Assembly: GCA_030528545.1 (NCBI GenBank)
Contig: JAUMYR010000047.1
Location: forward strand, 1 to 19,462
Origin: Propionibacteriaceae bacterium
Lineage (GTDB): Bacteria; Actinomycetota; Actinomycetes; Propionibacteriales; Propionibacteriaceae
Direction: 5' to 3'
DNA length: 19,462 nt
Shown in pieces: positions 16,916 through 19,462 of the stretch. Numbering within the stretch: position 1 is the first letter of the stretch; every line of letters begins with the position of its first letter. The notes under the pieces were generated by a model that did not search any database, was not told where the DNA came from, and saw nothing but the letters and a program-made list of their open reading frames with translations. Both the position numbers and the translations under genes were made by a program.

Positions 16916-18405
16916 GCTGCTCCTTGGGTTGAAGTGGAGACCGCGAGGGTCATCACGGCGTCTTGCGTCGCTTCTTCTCTCGCCAGTTCCCCGGTAATCC
17001 GTCCGCCGCTCATGACGAGAATCCTGTCGGCCATGCCGAGCACCTCGGGGAGCTCGGAGGAGACCATGAGGATCGCTCCGCCGAGCGCGGTGATCTGGTT
17101 CATCAATTCGTAGATCTCGACCTTCGCGCCGACATCGACGCCGCGCGTCGGCTCGTCCAGCAGCAACACCGTGGACTTGGCCATGAGCCAGCGCCCGAAG
17201 ACGATCTTTTGCTGGTTGCCCCCGGAGAGTGTCCGGGCGACCTGGTCGAGGGATGTCATTCTGATCCGCAGCTGTCCGGCTACGTCACCGGCCCGGTGAC
17301 GCTGTCCGCGGCGATCGGCGAGCAGCCCCCGGGCCGAGCTGAATAGGGTCGCGAGCCCCATGTTGTCGCTCACCCCAGCCCCGAGCACCAGCCCCTGTCC
17401 CTTGCGGTCCTCGGGAACGTGTCCGATGCCAGCCTCAAGCGCGGCCACCACGTTGCCCGGACGCAAGCCCTGCCCGTCCACCAGGACCTCGCCAGACTCG
17501 TAGCGGTCGACTCCGGCGATGGCACGCAACACCTCGGTGCGGCCCGCCCCGACCAGTCCGGCGATGCCGACGATCTCTCCGGCCCGCACGCTGAGGTTGA
17601 TGTCATCGAAGACCCCGGGGCGGCTCAGTCCCCTCACCTCCAGCTTGATCTCCCCCGGATGGGACCGGCGGCGCGGGAACTGTTCGTCGATGTCGCGTCC
17701 GACCATCAGCTTGACCAGGTCGGGGGCGGGCGTTGAGGCGGGGACCCGATCGACGAACTGGCCGTCGCGCAGCACCGTGACCACGTCGCCTATCCGGGCG
17801 ATCTCGTCGAGGTGATGGCTGATGAAGACCATGGCGACTCCCTTGGCCCGCAGGTCCTCCATCACCTCGAACAATTGGTCCGCCTCGTGGTGGGTCAGCG
17901 CGGCCGTGGGCTCGTCCAGAATCAGCAGCCGCGACTCCAGAGACAGGGCGCGGGCGATCTCGATGAGTTGCTGCTGAGCGATCCCGAGCGTGCCCACCTG
18001 CTGTTCGACATCGATGTCCAGCCCGATGCGTTCCAACGCGGCCCGCGCCCGGGAACGCATCTGAGCCCGGTTGACCAGCCCGGCCCGGTTGGGTAGCCGC
18101 CCCAGCATGATGTTCTCGGCCACGCTGAGCGAGCCGACCAGATTGAGCTCCTGGTGGATCGTGGCGATGCCGAGAGCCTCGGCAGCCTTCGGGGTCGGCA
18201 ACCGGGTGACCTCACCATCGATGATGATGTCGCCTTCGTCTGGGGTGTAGATACCGGCCATCATCTTGATGAGGGTTGACTTTCCCGCGCCGTTCTCTCC
18301 GAGCAGCACGTGCACCTCGCCCGGGTTGATGTCGACGCTGACCCGGTCGACCACGGTCACGCCCGCGAATCGTTTGGTCACCTCGCGCAAAGTCAGGACG
18401 CTCAT
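16912..18405 (-). CDS. rbsA: Ribose ABC transporter ATP-binding protein RbsA
   Basis: RbsA is the 497-residue tandem ATPase that powers ribose import. The first half has Walker A GENGAGKS (36-43), Walker B LLILDEPTAAL and a divergent signature (LGIAQQQLIEIA). The second half has a degenerate Walker A (GLVGAGRTE, lacking the Lys), a perfect signature LSGGNQQK and Walker B LLLDEPTRGVDVGAK. This asymmetry is normal for RbsA/MglA proteins. The frame is open far upstream inside rbsR, but MSVLTLREVTKRFAGV at 18405 is the family N-terminus, has GAGGAG 5 nt before it and overlaps the rbsR stop as ATGA. The 3' end overlaps rbsC by 4 bp. Confidence 0.95.
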   Translation of the reverse strand: MSVLTLREVTKRFAGVTVVDRVSVDINPGEVHVLLGENGAGKSTLIKMMAGIYTPDEGDIIIDGEVTRLPTPKAAEALGIATIHQELNLVGSLSVAENIMLGRLPNRAGLVNRAQMRSRARAALERIGLDIDVEQQVGTLGIAQQQLIEIARALSLESRLLILDEPTAALTHHEADQLFEVMEDLRAKGVAMVFISHHLDEIARIGDVVTVLRDGQFVDRVPASTPAPDLVKLMVGRDIDEQFPRRRSHPGEIKLEVRGLSRPGVFDDINLSVRAGEIVGIAGLVGAGRTEVLRAIAGVDRYESGEVLVDGQGLRPGNVVAALEAGIGHVPEDRKGQGLVLGAGVSDNMGLATLFSSARGLLADRRGQRHRAGDVAGQLRIRMTSLDQVARTLSGGNQQKIVFGRWLMAKSTVLLLDEPTRGVDVGAKVEIYELMNQITALGGAILMVSSELPEVLGMADRILVMSGGRITGELAREEATQDAVMTLAVSTSTQGAA

Positions 18406-19424
18406 GAGGACTCCTCTTGTGGGGTGTGGGGCGCTGGGCCGGTTGAGTCGCGAACCACTAGCTCGGTTGGGACCCGGATGGAATCGGGGCGGTCTCCGCC
18501 CATTACTGCGAACAGTGTGGAGACGGCGAGCCGGCCCATCTCGACGATGCCCTGCCGGACGATGCTGACTCGCGGCACGCTGATCTCGAAGTAGGGGATC
18601 TCGTCGAAAGAGACGACGCTGAGGTCTTCGGGAACCCGGATCTCCCGGTCCGCGAGGTGTTGCAACGCGCTCACGGCGTTGGGCGAATAGCCGAAGATCA
18701 GCGCCGTGCAGCCTTCCTCGATCAACTCGTCTACTGACCGGGAGCACAGCTGCGCGTCATAGCCCGCTGGCCGGTCCAGGGCCGAGCCCTCGCCGAGGAT
18801 CTCGCAGGCCGCGGCCCGGTACACCGCCAGCCGTTCGCGTCCGGTCGAGGTATTGGTGGGGCCACAGACGAAGCCGATGCGGCGGTGTCCGAGCTGGCTC
18901 AGGTGCCGGATGGTCTGACGGATACCGGGACGTGGGTCGGAGTTCACGACCGGGACATCGGGACTCGGCAGTGTCCGGTCGACGAAGACCAGCGGGACCC
19001 CGGTCTGTGCGAGCCGCTCCAGTTCGGCCGACCGGTCGCCCTGCGGGGCGGCGATCACCCCGTCGACCCGCTGGGTGCGCAAGGCGGCCAGGTACTGGTC
19101 TTGTAGCTGTTCTCGTTCGGAGGCATTGCCAAGCAGCATGGAGTGGCCGCGCTGCCATAGTTCGAGCTGGATGACATAGGCCAGTTCGGAGAAGAAGGGG
19201 TTACGGATGTCGGAGACCAGCAGCCCAACCACCTGCCGCTGGGCCGATCGCAGCGAACGTGCGAGCGTGTTGGGGCTGTAGTTCAGCTCCTCGGCGGCCG
19301 CCTGGACTCGGGCCCTCGATTCCTCCGAGGTGGCCGCGTGACCATTCATGACCCGAGATGCCGTCGCGACGGACACCCCCGCTAGCGCGGCGACGTCCCG
19401 GATCGTCGGCTCCTTGTTCAACAC
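18402..19424 (-). CDS. rbsR: LacI-family ribose operon repressor RbsR
   Basis: The 340-residue regulator has an N-terminal LacI helix-turn-helix, TIRDVAALAGVSVATASRVM (7-26), then the hinge YSPNTLARSLRS and a ribose-binding-protein-like effector domain. It should bind the palindrome at 19440-19457 and release it when ribose or a derivative binds. The start is GTG at 19422-19424; the next codon is TTG (19419-19421), which sits at a better distance from the GAGGGGG element upstream, so the exact start is uncertain by one residue. As the first gene of the operon it controls its own expression. Its stop overlaps the rbsA ATG by 4 bp. Substrate is inferred from context. Confidence 0.92.
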   Translation of the reverse strand: MLNKEPTIRDVAALAGVSVATASRVMNGHAATSEESRARVQAAAEELNYSPNTLARSLRSAQRQVVGLLVSDIRNPFFSELAYVIQLELWQRGHSMLLGNASEREQLQDQYLAALRTQRVDGVIAAPQGDRSAELERLAQTGVPLVFVDRTLPSPDVPVVNSDPRPGIRQTIRHLSQLGHRRIGFVCGPTNTSTGRERLAVYRAAACEILGEGSALDRPAGYDAQLCSRSVDELIEEGCTALIFGYSPNAVSALQHLADREIRVPEDLSVVSFDEIPYFEISVPRVSIVRQGIVEMGRLAVSTLFAVMGGDRPDSIRVPTELVVRDSTGPAPHTPQEESS

Positions 19425-19439
19425 CTACCCCCTCGTAGT

Positions 19440-19457
19440 CATGAAAACGTTTCCATG
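19440..19457. promoter_or_regulatory. LacI-type operator upstream of rbsR
   Basis: CATGAAAACGTTTCCATG is an 18-bp palindrome with one mismatched pair around the central ACGT, typical of LacI-family sites (TGRAAACGTTTYCA). It lies 15 nt before the rbsR start codon and so near the transcription start of the ribose operon. RbsR is the expected ligand; another LacI-family regulator that binds similar sequences is possible. The rest of the promoter lies beyond the window edge. Confidence 0.75.
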
Positions 19458-19462
19458 AGAAC

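Noticed and set aside
18406..18747. Upstream extension of the rbsA frame
   Set aside because: It lies entirely inside rbsR in another frame and has no ABC-protein resemblance; the start at 18405 has a ribosome-binding site and the family N-terminus.

Overview
The window is high-G+C actinobacterial chromosome. Signs are the rsmI/pmt divergent pair (also found as Rv1003/Rv1002c in mycobacteria), a protein O-mannosyltransferase, a glmS-acpS-nnrD cluster facing coaA, frequent GTG starts, and several promoters that put the -10 box right next to a start codon (leaderless transcripts). A Propionibacteriaceae-type host is my guess, not something the sequence proves. No rRNA, tRNA, CRISPR, IS element, integrase or phage gene was seen. 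No gene-free stretch exceeds 150 bases.

Layout: (1) 1-7167 is housekeeping. It holds a 5' fragment of rsmI (minus), pmt (plus), nnrD and acpS (minus, overlapping by 4 bp), glmS (minus), and on the plus strand coaA followed by a T4-endonuclease-V-family DNA repair protein. A strong hairpin at 7172-7227 closes this block. (2) 7248-11579 is a four-gene minus-strand operon, in transcription order: an unannotated 46-residue membrane or secreted peptide, a histidine-kinase-like sensor, an SLC13-family anion transporter, and glycerate kinase. The first three are linked by ATGA overlaps. The sensor has Arg where the phosphoacceptor His should be, and no response regulator is nearby. This is the most unusual locus in the window. 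(3) 11724-13704 is a divergent plus-strand operon of ABC ATPase, ABC-2 permease and a small XRE-type repressor. It has a well-formed promoter, a palindrome in that promoter and a probably leaderless first gene. (4) 13720-19424 is a complete ribose operon on the minus strand, order rbsR-A-C-B-K-D, with a LacI-type palindrome at 19440-19457 just upstream of rbsR.

Function: the ribose block imports D-ribose (RbsABC), interconverts its ring forms (RbsD) and phosphorylates it (RbsK) under RbsR control. The glycerate block probably imports a small organic anion, most simply glycerate, and phosphorylates it into glycolysis; the sensor and small peptide may gate or sense uptake. The ABC/XRE trio looks like a self-regulated exporter. 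The core genes cover cell-wall amino-sugar supply (GlmS), CoA and acyl-carrier metabolism (CoaA, AcpS), NAD(P)HX repair (NnrD), ribosome methylation (RsmI) and protein mannosylation (Pmt).
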